64,000 nucleotides of DNA from Bacillota bacterium (GTDB taxonomy: Bacteria > Bacillota > Clostridia > Lachnospirales > Lachnospiraceae), in assembly GCA_030526045.1 (NCBI GenBank), contig JAUNDN010000003.1, forward strand, positions 40,979 to 104,978. The letters run 5' to 3'. The position numbers and the translations under genes are program-made. Each line of letters starts with the position of its first letter. Position 1 is the first letter of the stretch. The notes below the pieces were generated by a model. The model made no database searches. It was not told the DNA's origin and worked only from the letters and a program-made list of their open reading frames with translations. Below, in pieces: positions 33,799 to 42,744 of the stretch.

Positions 33799-35213
33799 TA
33801 CAGCTTAGCTCCTTTTAGGAAAGCCACATAGCCACGTTTGGTCTCATATACGTCTGCCTTACTGGTGGCTTCCCAAGGCGCGTGCATATTCATCACAGCC
33901 ACTCCGCTGTCTATCACATTCATGCCATACAGTGCAAGAATGTAGGCAATGGTTCCGCCGCCGCCCAGATCCACCTTTCCAAGCTCTGCCGTCTGGAAAT
34001 TAATCTTTTCCTCCTCGAATATACTGCGAATGTGAGCCAGATACTCTGCATTTGCATCGTTGGAGCCTGATTTTCCTCTTGATCCGGTAAACTTGTTAAA
34101 TACCATGCCACCACCCAGATAAGCCACGTTTTTCTTATCAAAGCTTGCTGCAAAGGTGGGGTCAAAGGCACTGCTCACATCGGAGGAAAGCATACAGGAG
34201 GCTGCAAGGCATCTTCTCACGTTCAGCTCGGAGTATTCTCCGGTCAGATTCATTACCTCCGCTACCATATTTTCAAAGAATCTGGACTGCATACCGGTAG
34301 CTCCCACGCTTCCGATTTCTTCCTTGTCCACCAGCAGACAGCAGGCAGTCCTCTCACTCTCTTCTACCTCAAGCATTGCCTTCAGGGAAGAAAAGGCACA
34401 GACTCTGTCATCCTGCCCATAGGCTAAGATCATACTGCGATCAAGTCCTGCTTCTCTTGCCTTCCCGGCAGGAACTACCTCAAGCTCTGCGGAAATAAAA
34501 TCTTCCTCTTCAACATCATATACTTTCTTTAAAATGTCAAGGATTCCCTGCTTAACCGCTTCCTTTGCTTTCTCCTTCTCCTTGTCCTTCTTTTCCTTAT
34601 TGATCAGAATCGGCTTATTGCCGATGATGATGTCAAGAGCTTCCCCCTCGATCACCTTAGCCGCCTTTTTCTCCAGCTGCTCCTGGGCTAGATGAATCAG
34701 AAGATCGGATACAAAGAATACCGGATCCTCCTCATTCTCACCAATATTGATCTCCACCGTAGTACCATCCTTTTTCACCATCACACCGTGAAGTGCAAGG
34801 GGTAACGTTACCCACTGATACTTCTTCACACCTCCGTAATAGTGGGTGTCAAGATAAGCAAAGCCCCCCTCCTCATACAGCGGATTCTGCTTCACATCAA
34901 GCCTTGGGGAATCAATATGAGCCCCCAGAATATTCATTCCTTCCGCCATCGGTTTTTCACCGATGCGGAACAGAACTACGGATTTATTCATCCAGACAGC
35001 ATAGACCTTGTCACCCTTTTTCAGACTGCCGCCCTTCTTCATCACAGTCTGCAGTTCCCGGTAGCCTGCTTTTTCAGCGGCATTGACAATGTAGTCTACA
35101 CATTCCCTCTCTGTCTTTCCCTCATCCAGGAAATTTCTGTATTCATCAGCAAATGCATCCACTTCCTTCAGTTGTTTACTGCTATAGGTTTCCCATGTAT
35201 TTTTCTTTTCCAT
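33798..35213 (-). CDS. apeA: M18 family aminopeptidase
   Basis: 471 residues. Dinuclear zinc aminopeptidase of the aspartyl aminopeptidase family, cytosolic. [14 protein letters not shown] provides the first ligand His-x-Asp, [12 protein letters not shown] the Glu-Glu pair, and [12 protein letters not shown] the last His. A Lys/Glu-rich insert (about 210-230) lies between. GGAGG eight bases before the ATG at 35213 decides against a start five codons earlier. It lies between pheT and queA in the same unit, with 17 bp to pheT. Removes N-terminal residues from peptides; exact preference unknown. Confidence 0.92.
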   Translation of the reverse strand: MEKKNTWETYSSKQLKEVDAFADEYRNFLDEGKTERECVDYIVNAAEKAGYRELQTVMKKGGSLKKGDKVYAVWMNKSVVLFRIGEKPMAEGMNILGAHIDSPRLDVKQNPLYEEGGFAYLDTHYYGGVKKYQWVTLPLALHGVMVKKDGTTVEINIGENEEDPVFFVSDLLIHLAQEQLEKKAAKVIEGEALDIIIGNKPILINKEKKDKEKEKAKEAVKQGILDILKKVYDVEEEDFISAELEVVPAGKAREAGLDRSMILAYGQDDRVCAFSSLKAMLEVEESERTACCLLVDKEEIGSVGATGMQSRFFENMVAEVMNLTGEYSELNVRRCLAASCMLSSDVSSAFDPTFAASFDKKNVAYLGGGMVFNKFTGSRGKSGSNDANAEYLAHIRSIFEEEKINFQTAELGKVDLGGGGTIAYILALYGMNVIDSGVAVMNMHAPWEATSKADVYETKRGYVAFLKGAKL

Positions 35214-35230
35214 GATTCTGACCTCCATTG

Positions 35231-37651
35231 TCAGCTTCTTAATTCCACACCATAATTCTTATTCAGCTGCTTTAAGATTTTCTTTACAAAAGCATCCACA
35301 GACTCTGCGCCAAATGCTTCTTCCTTCGGTGTAAATACCACGGTGAACGCCATGCTCTTCTTATCGGCTGCGACCTGCTCTCCCTCATAAATATCAAAGA
35401 GAGAAATGCTGGTAATATATTTGCAGGCATCCTTCATCACAGCTTCAATTTCACCACAGGTAACATTTCTGGGCACAACAAGTGCTAAATCTCTCTGTTC
35501 CTCAGGGAACTTCGGAAGCTGCGTGAATACGGGCTTCTTACCATACCATTTGGAAAGAACCTTCAAATCCATTTCCATAAGATAAACCGGCGTACGAAGG
35601 TCACAGTCCTGTGCAATATCATAGGCAAGCTTACCAAAGTAACCGACTTCCACACCCTCACACAGAACACGTGCTGTCTGATAAGGGTGCAGGAAGGTAT
35701 TCTGCATAGGTTCGTAGGTAAAACTTACATGTAGAGTGTCTGCTATCTTCTGCGCAATTCCCTTCATGGTATAGAAGGATTCCTTTTCACCAAAAATTCC
35801 AACACAAAGTCTTGCCTTCTCATCCGGATAGCGCGAAAGCGGAAGCTCATAAGGGATAAACACGTTACCGATCTCAAATATTCTTCCCTCCAGGTTTCCT
35901 TTCTTTTGATTCCGGACAATAGCATTCACCATGGATGCTGCCAGCGTTGTTCTCATCAGAGACAATTCTTCACTGATCGGATTCATGATCCGGATAGCCC
36001 TGCGCTCCACTGCATCCTCAGGAAATCTCAAAAGATCCAAATCTGTTGGGGAGAAGAAGGAATAATGAACTCCCTCATAGGCACCCACGCTACAAAGTGC
36101 ATTTTTCAATTTCAGCTCACACTTCTGCTCTAAGCTGAGTCCTCCTAATGTAACCTGTGCAGAAGGCATAAAGGCAGGAACCACATGTTCATAGCCATAC
36201 ATACGGATCACTTCCTCTGCTACATCCTGATAGGATACAATATCCTCACGGTATGCAGGTACTGAGAGTGTCAGCGTGTCCCCGTCAATGATCGGTGCAA
36301 AGGACAGATTCTTCATGATCTTGAGAATTGCTTCGTTTGGTACCACGATTCCCAGACAATCATTTACCTTTTTAATGCTGACATTGACTTCTCTGGGCTC
36401 CACACTATTTCCGGTATTCACATCCACATGCATACGGGACACCTTGCCACATCCCAATTCCTCGATCAGATGCAGTGCACGCTTAAGTGCCATGACCGTT
36501 GCATATTCATCCACACCCTTTTCATAGCGGGCACTGGAATCGGAACGTTTTCCCAGCGATCTTGAGGTTCTTCTGATATTATCACGAGCAAACTTTGCAG
36601 ATTCAAATAAAACAGCACTCGTCGTCTCACGGATCTCAGAGTTAAGGCCTCCCATAACACCTGCAAGCGCAACTGGTTTTACGCCGTCGCAAATTACCAT
36701 GTTGGCATCGGTAAGCGTCAGATCCTGACCGTCCAGTGTCGTGATCGGTTCCCCGTTTTTCGCACGTCTTACGTGGATCGCATTACCTTCCAGGGTTGCA
36801 AGATCGAAGGCATGCATAGGTTGCCCCAATTCCTTTAAAATATAATTGGTAATATCTACCACGTTGGAAATAGCATCAATTCCGACAAGTGCCAGTCTTC
36901 TCTTCATCCACAGCGGAGATTCACCGATCTTTACATCCGTCACATAGTGGGCACTGTATCTGGGACACAGATCAGGACAGTCCACGGTTACTGTAAAACC
37001 GGGAAGATCTGCATCTGTCTCAGTGTAGCTTACATCCGGCATCTTCAGTTCTTTTTCAAGAACTGCCGCAACTTCCCTGGCGATTCCGAAAATACTCTGA
37101 CAATCCGGACGGTTCGCGGTAATGGCAATATCAAAGATCCAATCATCCAAACCGAGCATGGGCTTCACATCAGCGCCAATCTCGGCATCCTCAGGCAAAA
37201 CCAGAAGTCCGTTATAGTCTGCACCGGGGTACATATTTTCGCTGACACCAAGCTCTACACCGGAGCAAAGCATACCATAGGATTCATAGCCTCTCAGTTT
37301 TCCCTTACCGATGGTCATAACGCCTTCTACTGTCTTATGGTCTTTTGCAGTCGCATATACGGTTGCTCCCACCAGTGCCACAGGGAATTTTCCCCCGGCT
37401 ACCACATTGTCTGCGCCGCAGCAGATCTGGAACTGACCATGAGTGCCGCAATCCACCTGACAGACATGAAGATGAGTATCGGGAATGGGCTCACAGGTCA
37501 AAACCTTTCCTACCACAACCTTACTGATATCTTTCCCAACTTCATACAATTCTTCCACCTCAAACCCACAGGAAAATAATTTTTCCTGCAGCTTCTGGGG
37601 CGTCACATCTATATCTACATATTCCTTCAACCAGCTAAGCGGTGTTATCAT
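35231..37651 (-). CDS. pheT: Phenylalanyl-tRNA synthetase beta subunit
   Basis: 806 residues, the full bacterial beta chain. An EMAP/OB-type tRNA-binding domain (about 40-150, VVVGKVLTCEPIPDTHLHVC), B3/4 editing domain (about 210-380), B5 domain (about 405-480), catalytic-like core and C-terminal FDX-ACB anticodon-binding domain (about 715-806, KFPEEQRDLALVVPRNV). Forms an alpha2-beta2 enzyme with PheS. It begins 35 bp after pheS and is under the same T-box control. Confidence 0.98.
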   Translation of the reverse strand: MITPLSWLKEYVDIDVTPQKLQEKLFSCGFEVEELYEVGKDISKVVVGKVLTCEPIPDTHLHVCQVDCGTHGQFQICCGADNVVAGGKFPVALVGATVYATAKDHKTVEGVMTIGKGKLRGYESYGMLCSGVELGVSENMYPGADYNGLLVLPEDAEIGADVKPMLGLDDWIFDIAITANRPDCQSIFGIAREVAAVLEKELKMPDVSYTETDADLPGFTVTVDCPDLCPRYSAHYVTDVKIGESPLWMKRRLALVGIDAISNVVDITNYILKELGQPMHAFDLATLEGNAIHVRRAKNGEPITTLDGQDLTLTDANMVICDGVKPVALAGVMGGLNSEIRETTSAVLFESAKFARDNIRRTSRSLGKRSDSSARYEKGVDEYATVMALKRALHLIEELGCGKVSRMHVDVNTGNSVEPREVNVSIKKVNDCLGIVVPNEAILKIMKNLSFAPIIDGDTLTLSVPAYREDIVSYQDVAEEVIRMYGYEHVVPAFMPSAQVTLGGLSLEQKCELKLKNALCSVGAYEGVHYSFFSPTDLDLLRFPEDAVERRAIRIMNPISEELSLMRTTLAASMVNAIVRNQKKGNLEGRIFEIGNVFIPYELPLSRYPDEKARLCVGIFGEKESFYTMKGIAQKIADTLHVSFTYEPMQNTFLHPYQTARVLCEGVEVGYFGKLAYDIAQDCDLRTPVYLMEMDLKVLSKWYGKKPVFTQLPKFPEEQRDLALVVPRNVTCGEIEAVMKDACKYITSISLFDIYEGEQVAADKKSMAFTVVFTPKEEAFGAESVDAFVKKILKQLNKNYGVELRS

Positions 37652-37686
37652 ATCTAATTACCTATCCTTTCTTTTCGCAATTTTTG

Positions 37687-38712
37687 TTAATCATTTATCT
37701 GTTTTAACACACGCAGATCGGACTCAAACAAAAGCTTGATATTGTTAATACCGTATTTTAACATCGCTGTACGTTCAATGCCGATACCAAATGCAAATCC
37801 ACTGTATTCATCCGGATCAATACCGCAGTTTTCAAGCACCTTATTGTTTACGATCCCTGCACCCAGAATCTCGATCCAGCCGGTTCCCTTACAGAGCTTA
37901 CAGCCCTTTCCGCCACATTCAAAGCAGCTGCAGTCCACCTCCACAGAGGGTTCTGTGAACGGGAAATAGGAGGGACGAAGTCTGGTCTTGGTATCCTCTC
38001 CGTAGATCTTCTTAACAAAGACATCCAGCATCCCCTGTAAGTCACATAAGGTAATTCCCTTGTCAACAACGAGCCCTTCCATCTGGGTAAACATCGGTGA
38101 GTGGGTTGCATCATCATCCGAGCGGAACACCTTGCCGGGTGAGAGAATCTTGATCGGCGGTTTCTTATTCTCCATGACATGAATCTGACCGGCAGATGTC
38201 TGTGTCCGAAGCAGGAACTCCGGTGACAGATAAAAGGTATCCTGCATATCTCTTGCCGGATGATCCTGGGGCGTATTCAGCGCCGTAAAGTTATAATAAT
38301 CCGTTTCAATCTCTGTTCCCTCATAGATCTCAAAGCCCATTCCTGCAAAGATATCGATCAGCTGATTGCGGATCAGGGTGATCGGATGCAGATTCCCCTG
38401 CTGCGTTTCCACAGCCGGAAGGGAAATATCAATCTTCTCCGCCTCATACCGCTCCTGAAGTTCCTTCGCCTTTATCCTGGTATCAAGTTCAACCAAAAAT
38501 TCCAGTGCCCACTCCTTCAGCTCATTTACACCTTTTCCGTAATCTGCCCTCTGCTCCGGGGGAATATTCTTCATTTCCCGCATCAAAAGGCCGATCTTAC
38601 CTGTTTTTCCGTCCAGGAACTTTTTCCTGAACTCGTATGCTTCCTTTGAGGATCTGATCTCCTCTGCGCCGGAAATGATTTCCTGTTTAATTTGTTCCAA
38701 ACCTGCGTTCAT
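37687..38712 (-). CDS. pheS: Phenylalanyl-tRNA synthetase alpha subunit
   Basis: 341 residues. Class II synthetase core with motif 2 ([33 protein letters not shown]) and motif 3 ([14 protein letters not shown]); an N-terminal coiled coil (about 1-90) contacts t[20 protein letters not shown] cysteine cluster, seen in some Firmicute PheS, lies near residue 265. First gene after the T-box leader, so expression should rise when uncharged tRNA-Phe accumulates. Confidence 0.98.
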   Translation of the reverse strand: MNAGLEQIKQEIISGAEEIRSSKEAYEFRKKFLDGKTGKIGLLMREMKNIPPEQRADYGKGVNELKEWALEFLVELDTRIKAKELQERYEAEKIDISLPAVETQQGNLHPITLIRNQLIDIFAGMGFEIYEGTEIETDYYNFTALNTPQDHPARDMQDTFYLSPEFLLRTQTSAGQIHVMENKKPPIKILSPGKVFRSDDDATHSPMFTQMEGLVVDKGITLCDLQGMLDVFVKKIYGEDTKTRLRPSYFPFTEPSVEVDCSCFECGGKGCKLCKGTGWIEILGAGIVNNKVLENCGIDPDEYSGFAFGIGIERTAMLKYGINNIKLLFESDLRVLKQIND

Positions 38713-38750
38713 CTTGAAACTCCTTTCTGTTTTCTATTCACTTATGACGC

Positions 38751-39042
38751 AAAAAATCCCTTGCAAAATTGCAAGGGACGAAATATTCCGCGGTACCACC
38801 CAACTTCCTGCCAACCGGCAGACTCTTCATTCACTTAACGCGTGTCACGTTCAGACTTACTTACGGTCTTTGTTACCAAAAAAAATCCTCTGCTTCCGGT
38901 TCTGTCTGAAAGCTCCGGTGGGAAATTCGCCAGTCAAACGACCTATTATTTGAACTGAAGGAAGCTTTCAGCCGGTGACTTCCTCTCTCTGCCAGAAAAT
39001 AATATGCTACTTAACACCTTCACAGCCATATTTATTATGCTT
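38751..39042 (-). promoter_or_regulatory. T-box riboswitch leader of pheST
   Basis: Reading the minus strand, an AGAGAGGAAG region near 38987 is followed by stem I, a specifier loop in GCGAATTTCC with a UUC (Phe) codon at 38922-38924, and the T-box GGGTGGTACCGCGG at 38788-38801. A terminator hairpin (CCCTTGCAATTTTGCAAGGG then TTTTTT, 38751-38778) ends it 40 bp before pheS. Uncharged tRNA-Phe would favour the antiterminator. Confidence 0.95.
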
Positions 39043-39048
39043 TTATTC

Positions 39049-39077
39049 ATTTTAGACAATCTTTTTCCTCTTGTCAA
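39049..39077 (-). promoter_or_regulatory. Promoter of the pheST T-box transcript
   Basis: TTGACA (39072-39077) and TAAAAT (39049-39054) on the minus strand with exactly 17 bases between. It overlaps the last codons of the upstream YihY gene and starts the leader near 39042. Confidence 0.8.
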
Positions 39078-39921
39078 CTGTCTTTTTCTCTGCCTTTTTC
39101 CCGATTAGGAACTGAAATGCCGGCATGAAATAACGGTTCACATAGGCTCCCACCAAAATGATATACATCCCCAGATAAAGCCACAGCATCAAAATAATGA
39201 TCGTCGTCAGGTTGCCATAAGTGTTTAGCCCGTTAAACTCATCCACATAGACCGAAAATCCCCAGGTCATTACACTCCATCCGATTGCTGCCACTGCCGC
39301 TCCCGGCAGCTGAGTCTTTACGCTTTGACGTCTCTCCGGAATATAGGCATACATCAGTGCGATCACAATAGTCAGCACCAGCCAGATGGTGGGTGTTCGG
39401 AAATGCATCAGCAATGCAAGCAGATATGCCAGTTGCGGAATGGTTCCCTCCACCACACTGATCAGCACGTTACCAAATACCATGGCAAGGAGTGATAACA
39501 AAACCGCAAGCAGGATCAGGATCGTATACAGACTAGCCACCAGCCTGAGCAGCAAATAATTCCGATTTTCTTCCACATCATTGATAGCATTCAACCCCCG
39601 CATCAGTGCGAGCACTCCCTTCCCTGCTGACCACAGCGTCACGATTGCCGTAACGGAAACAATTCCAATTGATTTATCATACACATCAACGATAATGCTG
39701 ACCAGCAATGCATCCATCGTGTCCGGTGATATCTCCGTAACCACGCTCATCAGATTTGCTTCGGTTAACGGAGTATAGGGAATACAGGCACATAAAAGCA
39801 TCAGTGCCGGAATCAGAGACAAAAAAAGGAAAAAGGCTGTGCTTGCAGCAAAAGCACTGATATTCATTTTTTTCATGTGCTTATTAAAATCATAACCGAT
39901 AAACAATAGTCGTTTAATCAT
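39052..39921 (-). CDS. YihY/BrkB family inner membrane protein
   Basis: 289 residues with about six membrane spans (the first at about 20-45, AFAASTAFFLFLSLIPALMLLCA) and a Lys-rich cytosolic tail. ISAFAASTAFFLFLSLIPA and VDEFNGLNTYGNLTTIIILMLWLY resemble the UPF0761/YihY signatures. Often mislabelled ribonuclease BN; it is a membrane protein of uncertain, perhaps transporter-like, role. GGAGA six bases before the ATG at 39921 rejects an upstream start; this ATG overlaps the stop of the SpoIID-domain gene by eight bases, so translation is probably coupled. Confidence 0.9.
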   Translation of the reverse strand: MIKRLLFIGYDFNKHMKKMNISAFAASTAFFLFLSLIPALMLLCACIPYTPLTEANLMSVVTEISPDTMDALLVSIIVDVYDKSIGIVSVTAIVTLWSAGKGVLALMRGLNAINDVEENRNYLLLRLVASLYTILILLAVLLSLLAMVFGNVLISVVEGTIPQLAYLLALLMHFRTPTIWLVLTIVIALMYAYIPERRQSVKTQLPGAAVAAIGWSVMTWGFSVYVDEFNGLNTYGNLTTIIILMLWLYLGMYIILVGAYVNRYFMPAFQFLIGKKAEKKTVDKRKKIV

Positions 39922-42292
39922 AAGCATTCTCCAAATGACATTCCGCAAAATAAAAGGTCAGGATTTCCTCCCCGGACATTCCCGCCAGGCCCATTGCTCT
40001 TGCTCCGTTCTGGGACATTCCCACTCCATGCCCATAACCGCCGCCAATAATAGTATATCCTATCACATTTTTGCTTGATTTAACAGTATCAATTGTGAAG
40101 TAAGCACTGGGAAGCAACAGGCTGCTCTCATAGGTCGAACCATCCTGGCGTACCACCGGCCCTCCCTGATTCAGGACATATCTGATATTATATTCGGAGA
40201 TGATTTTGTAGATTCCCCTGTCTGTATAGAGAAGGAGTTCGTCAATCACACCTCCCTCTTTGCGTTTCAGACAGCTGATCTCATATATTTTTTGCACCTT
40301 CTCCTGCTCTCGGGATGAAAAGTTTTCAGGATTTTTTAAATCTGCCTCCTCCGGTTCCTTTTCTTCCCCTGTATAGCACAATATCTTATCCGGCACTGCA
40401 AGATATCTTTCCCTGAGCCTTCCGCCGATAACGGTGGCATCCAGATCCTCCACCCGGTATTCCCAGCGAAACCAGGGTTCCTCCCTCTCATAAGCATTTT
40501 CATCCTCACCCGAAATATAGGCTTCAAATACCTCTTCGCCGGTTAGCAATTCCGGAGAAAACTCCTCATCCTCTCCCCTTTCGGGCTCTCCCTCTCCGAT
40601 ATATTTTGAAACCAGATAGGGCATTTTCTTCTTTTGATCCTCGTTCCAGACACCGGCATCGGCTCCAAAGCCGCAGGAGGTGGAATAATAGTAGGCATTC
40701 ACCAGCTCATCCCCATAATAAAGAACCGTTCCCGCTGTCTCTCTCACCGCCTTTGTGGAATTGACATTTTCTGCAATATTGTTGTAGACCTGATATCCCA
40801 CGCTGTCATCCACATGGGCTCCATAGCTTTGATAACCGGGCTGCTCCAGATATCGATAGCCGTAGGTCCTTGCACAGATCGCCTGTGCCTTCAGTGCTTC
40901 AAGCGGATAGGAGGCAGGCATTTCACTTGGCACGACGGAGTACAGATATTCTTCCAGTGGCAGCTCATTGATCAAGACAATTCCCTCCGGTGTATCCAGC
41001 AGTTCAAGAGTCCCCCGGTATGCCGGGATCCCCTGCGCTCTCTTTTCGGACTGTACTTCAATTTTTCCGGTGTTGATGCCGGTCTTAATTTCCATTCTTG
41101 CATCCTTCAGGTAATCACTCCCGCTTTTAATAGTCATTTTTTCATCCGACGCAAACTCCTCTTCCTGCCGATCCTCATACTTTCCAAAATGAACCGTCAT
41201 TCCCTCCCCGCAGGATACCACAATTTCATCGTGAAACAAATCCCCTGTTTCGCCGTTTTTGATGGCTACACGAATGTTTTTCATTTCTTCTTTTCTGACA
41301 ATGAGAAATGCACAGATCCTTCCATCCTCGATCACGAAGTCCGAGAAATCGTATCCGATCGGCAATTCCTCTGCCCCTGCAAGCCGTAACGTATCATATA
41401 GCTGATAGCCCCTGCAGTTTTCTGCAAGCACATACTCTCCATATCCTTCTATTTCAAGACAGTTTTCCCGAAAGGAAAGAAGCTTACCGCTGATCTTTTT
41501 CTCCTTCACCCGGATTTCCTTTCCCCTTCCTTCCCCAAAGATTACGTCTGCAATCTGCTCCGTGCAGTCCCCGGTCTCATCAGCCGGGAGCGAATCTGCG
41601 AGGGGAATCACCATTTCATAATCCTCATAAAAAACTCTTAGCCCGGAGGAATCCCTCTCCATAATAAAGGCATTGGCTATTGTCTGCTCATTCGGTAATC
41701 TTCCAACCAGTGTCAGCAGTCGATCACCATGTACATATGCCTCTATCGTCACAAAGCTTTCCTCCTTGAGTTCCTCTGAAACCGGAAAATACACCTGCCC
41801 TGTCAGGTCCATGACAGCCCCCTCCTTAAGTCTCTTGTCCCCTGTAAGTCCTTCATTTCCACACAAAAGTGTAAACGTTTCTCTTCTGATTTCGTCCTGA
41901 AGTTCCAGCTTTCCAAGAAGCTTTCCATAGGCCTCATACCAATCCTTCGCAAGCACAGTGAATTCCTCTCTGTACTTCCGTTCAAAGGAAAACTCCTCTT
42001 TTGCCTGTCCCAGACAGGCCATCAGTTCCTTGTATGTACCATAGTTCAGATATTCTGTGCTACCCTCAGGAAAACGCATCCAGAAAGCCTCCAGCTCTTG
42101 CGTGTCAAATCCGTTCCCGCCAGAGCTATTAAGCTCCTTCGTAAGAATCCGCACATCCTCAAGCCTTACCATTCCCCCCTCCGGTTGCTGCAGTTGAAAG
42201 AAGGTCTCATCCTGATAGATCAAATAAAGCAGTAAGCCTGTCAGCAATATAATAAGTACGATTTTCCCGCATAATCTGAATTTATTCTTCAT
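39914..42292 (-). CDS. SpoIID/LytB-domain protein, membrane anchored
   Basis: 792 residues. An N-terminal membrane anchor (about 10-27) precedes about 400 residues of unrecognised sequence and a C-terminal SpoIID domain (about 430-792): LEEYLYSVVPSEMPASYPLEALKAQAICARTYG, YYSTSCGFGADAGVW and GYGHGVGMSQNGARAMG. SpoIID is a lytic transglycosylase acting on denuded glycan in engulfment; the catalytic Glu is expected in the PSEMP motif. Sporulation SpoIID is much shorter (about 340 residues), so this may be a vegetative or specialised paralogue. It begins just after a strong terminator hairpin and a putative 6S RNA gene. Confidence 0.88.
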   Translation of the reverse strand: MKNKFRLCGKIVLIILLTGLLLYLIYQDETFFQLQQPEGGMVRLEDVRILTKELNSSGGNGFDTQELEAFWMRFPEGSTEYLNYGTYKELMACLGQAKEEFSFERKYREEFTVLAKDWYEAYGKLLGKLELQDEIRRETFTLLCGNEGLTGDKRLKEGAVMDLTGQVYFPVSEELKEESFVTIEAYVHGDRLLTLVGRLPNEQTIANAFIMERDSSGLRVFYEDYEMVIPLADSLPADETGDCTEQIADVIFGEGRGKEIRVKEKKISGKLLSFRENCLEIEGYGEYVLAENCRGYQLYDTLRLAGAEELPIGYDFSDFVIEDGRICAFLIVRKEEMKNIRVAIKNGETGDLFHDEIVVSCGEGMTVHFGKYEDRQEEEFASDEKMTIKSGSDYLKDARMEIKTGINTGKIEVQSEKRAQGIPAYRGTLELLDTPEGIVLINELPLEEYLYSVVPSEMPASYPLEALKAQAICARTYGYRYLEQPGYQSYGAHVDDSVGYQVYNNIAENVNSTKAVRETAGTVLYYGDELVNAYYYSTSCGFGADAGVWNEDQKKKMPYLVSKYIGEGEPERGEDEEFSPELLTGEEVFEAYISGEDENAYEREEPWFRWEYRVEDLDATVIGGRLRERYLAVPDKILCYTGEEKEPEEADLKNPENFSSREQEKVQKIYEISCLKRKEGGVIDELLLYTDRGIYKIISEYNIRYVLNQGGPVVRQDGSTYESSLLLPSAYFTIDTVKSSKNVIGYTIIGGGYGHGVGMSQNGARAMGLAGMSGEEILTFYFAECHLENAYD

Positions 42293-42310
42293 AAGCTCCC
42301 CTTTTTAGTT

Positions 42311-42351
42311 ACGAAAGAAAAAGCAGCCATAAAGGCTGCTTTTTCTTTCGT
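42311..42351. terminator. Strong bidirectional terminator after the 6S-like RNA gene
   Basis: Perfect 18-bp inverted repeat (42311-42328 with 42334-42351): ACGAAAGAAAAAGCAGCC and its complement around a five-base loop, giving T-rich tails on both strands. It lies between the 6S-like RNA and the SpoIID-domain gene. Confidence 0.85.
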
Positions 42352-42359
42352 AATACCTA

Positions 42360-42559
42360 TACCGATTGGTATATCCCCAAAATGCCGATTCCTGTCTTTT
42401 GACTCCTAGCTATGCTAGGTGGGTAACCGCAACCAAAGCTTTTGCCTTCCCCTGCAATCCTCTTACGAGTGGAGGCTTGACAGCCGCTTGGCAATGTAGG
42501 AATCCCGTTTAAAGTATCTGTAGGTTCAAAACAACAGGAGTTGCCGCACATTTCAGGTT
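42360..42559 (-). ncRNA. ssrS: Probable 6S RNA
   Basis: A transcript of about 200 bases with its own promoter and terminator that folds as a rod: AAATG/CATTT and TCCTGTTGTTTTGA (42526-42539) with TCAAAAGACAGGA (42390-42402) close it, a large central bubble follows, holding a small CTAG...CTAG hairpin on its 3' side, and an inner stem joins GGG...TTGCCAAGC to GCTTTGG...CCC. This is the 6S layout that mimics an open promoter and binds sigma-A RNA polymerase. TTTTGAACCTAC resembles Firmicute 6S sequences as I remember them. An open reading frame here (42357-42551) is taken as spurious. Ends are approximate. Confidence 0.7.
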
Positions 42560-42565
42560 AATTTC

Positions 42566-42594
42566 ATTATATCCAATGTAAGTGTAAAATACAA
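42566..42594 (-). promoter_or_regulatory. Promoter of the 6S-like RNA
   Basis: Minus-strand TATAAT (42566-42571) with TTGTAT (42589-42594) 17 bases upstream; predicted start near 42559. Confidence 0.7.
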
Positions 42595-42650
42595 CTGGTA
42601 AGTTTTGAAATTTTAATTTAGTTGCGCTGTATTTCTCATAATTGCTATCA

Positions 42651-42704
42651 GCAAAAAACAGACATCAGCCTGCCGTCCGGCAAATCTGATGTCTGTTATT
42701 TTTA
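42651..42704. terminator. Terminator after pckA
   Basis: ACAGACATCAG/CTGATGTCTGT hairpin with GCC/GGC inner pairs (42658-42696), TTTTTTGC on the minus side and TTATTTTT on the plus side, about 50 bp after the pckA stop. Confidence 0.8.
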
Positions 42705-42744
42705 CAGGTTTTATTCGTTTATTATTCTATCTAGTTTCCTGTCC

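Noticed and set aside
36947-37579. A 210-codon plus-strand reading frame opposite pheT
   Set aside because: Antisense to the conserved PheT tRNA-binding and B3/4 region; no start signal or family features.
42357-42551. A 64-codon minus-strand reading frame starting MCGNSCCFEP
   Set aside because: It lies entirely in the predicted 6S-like RNA, has no ribosome site, and its sequence is explained by RNA pairing.
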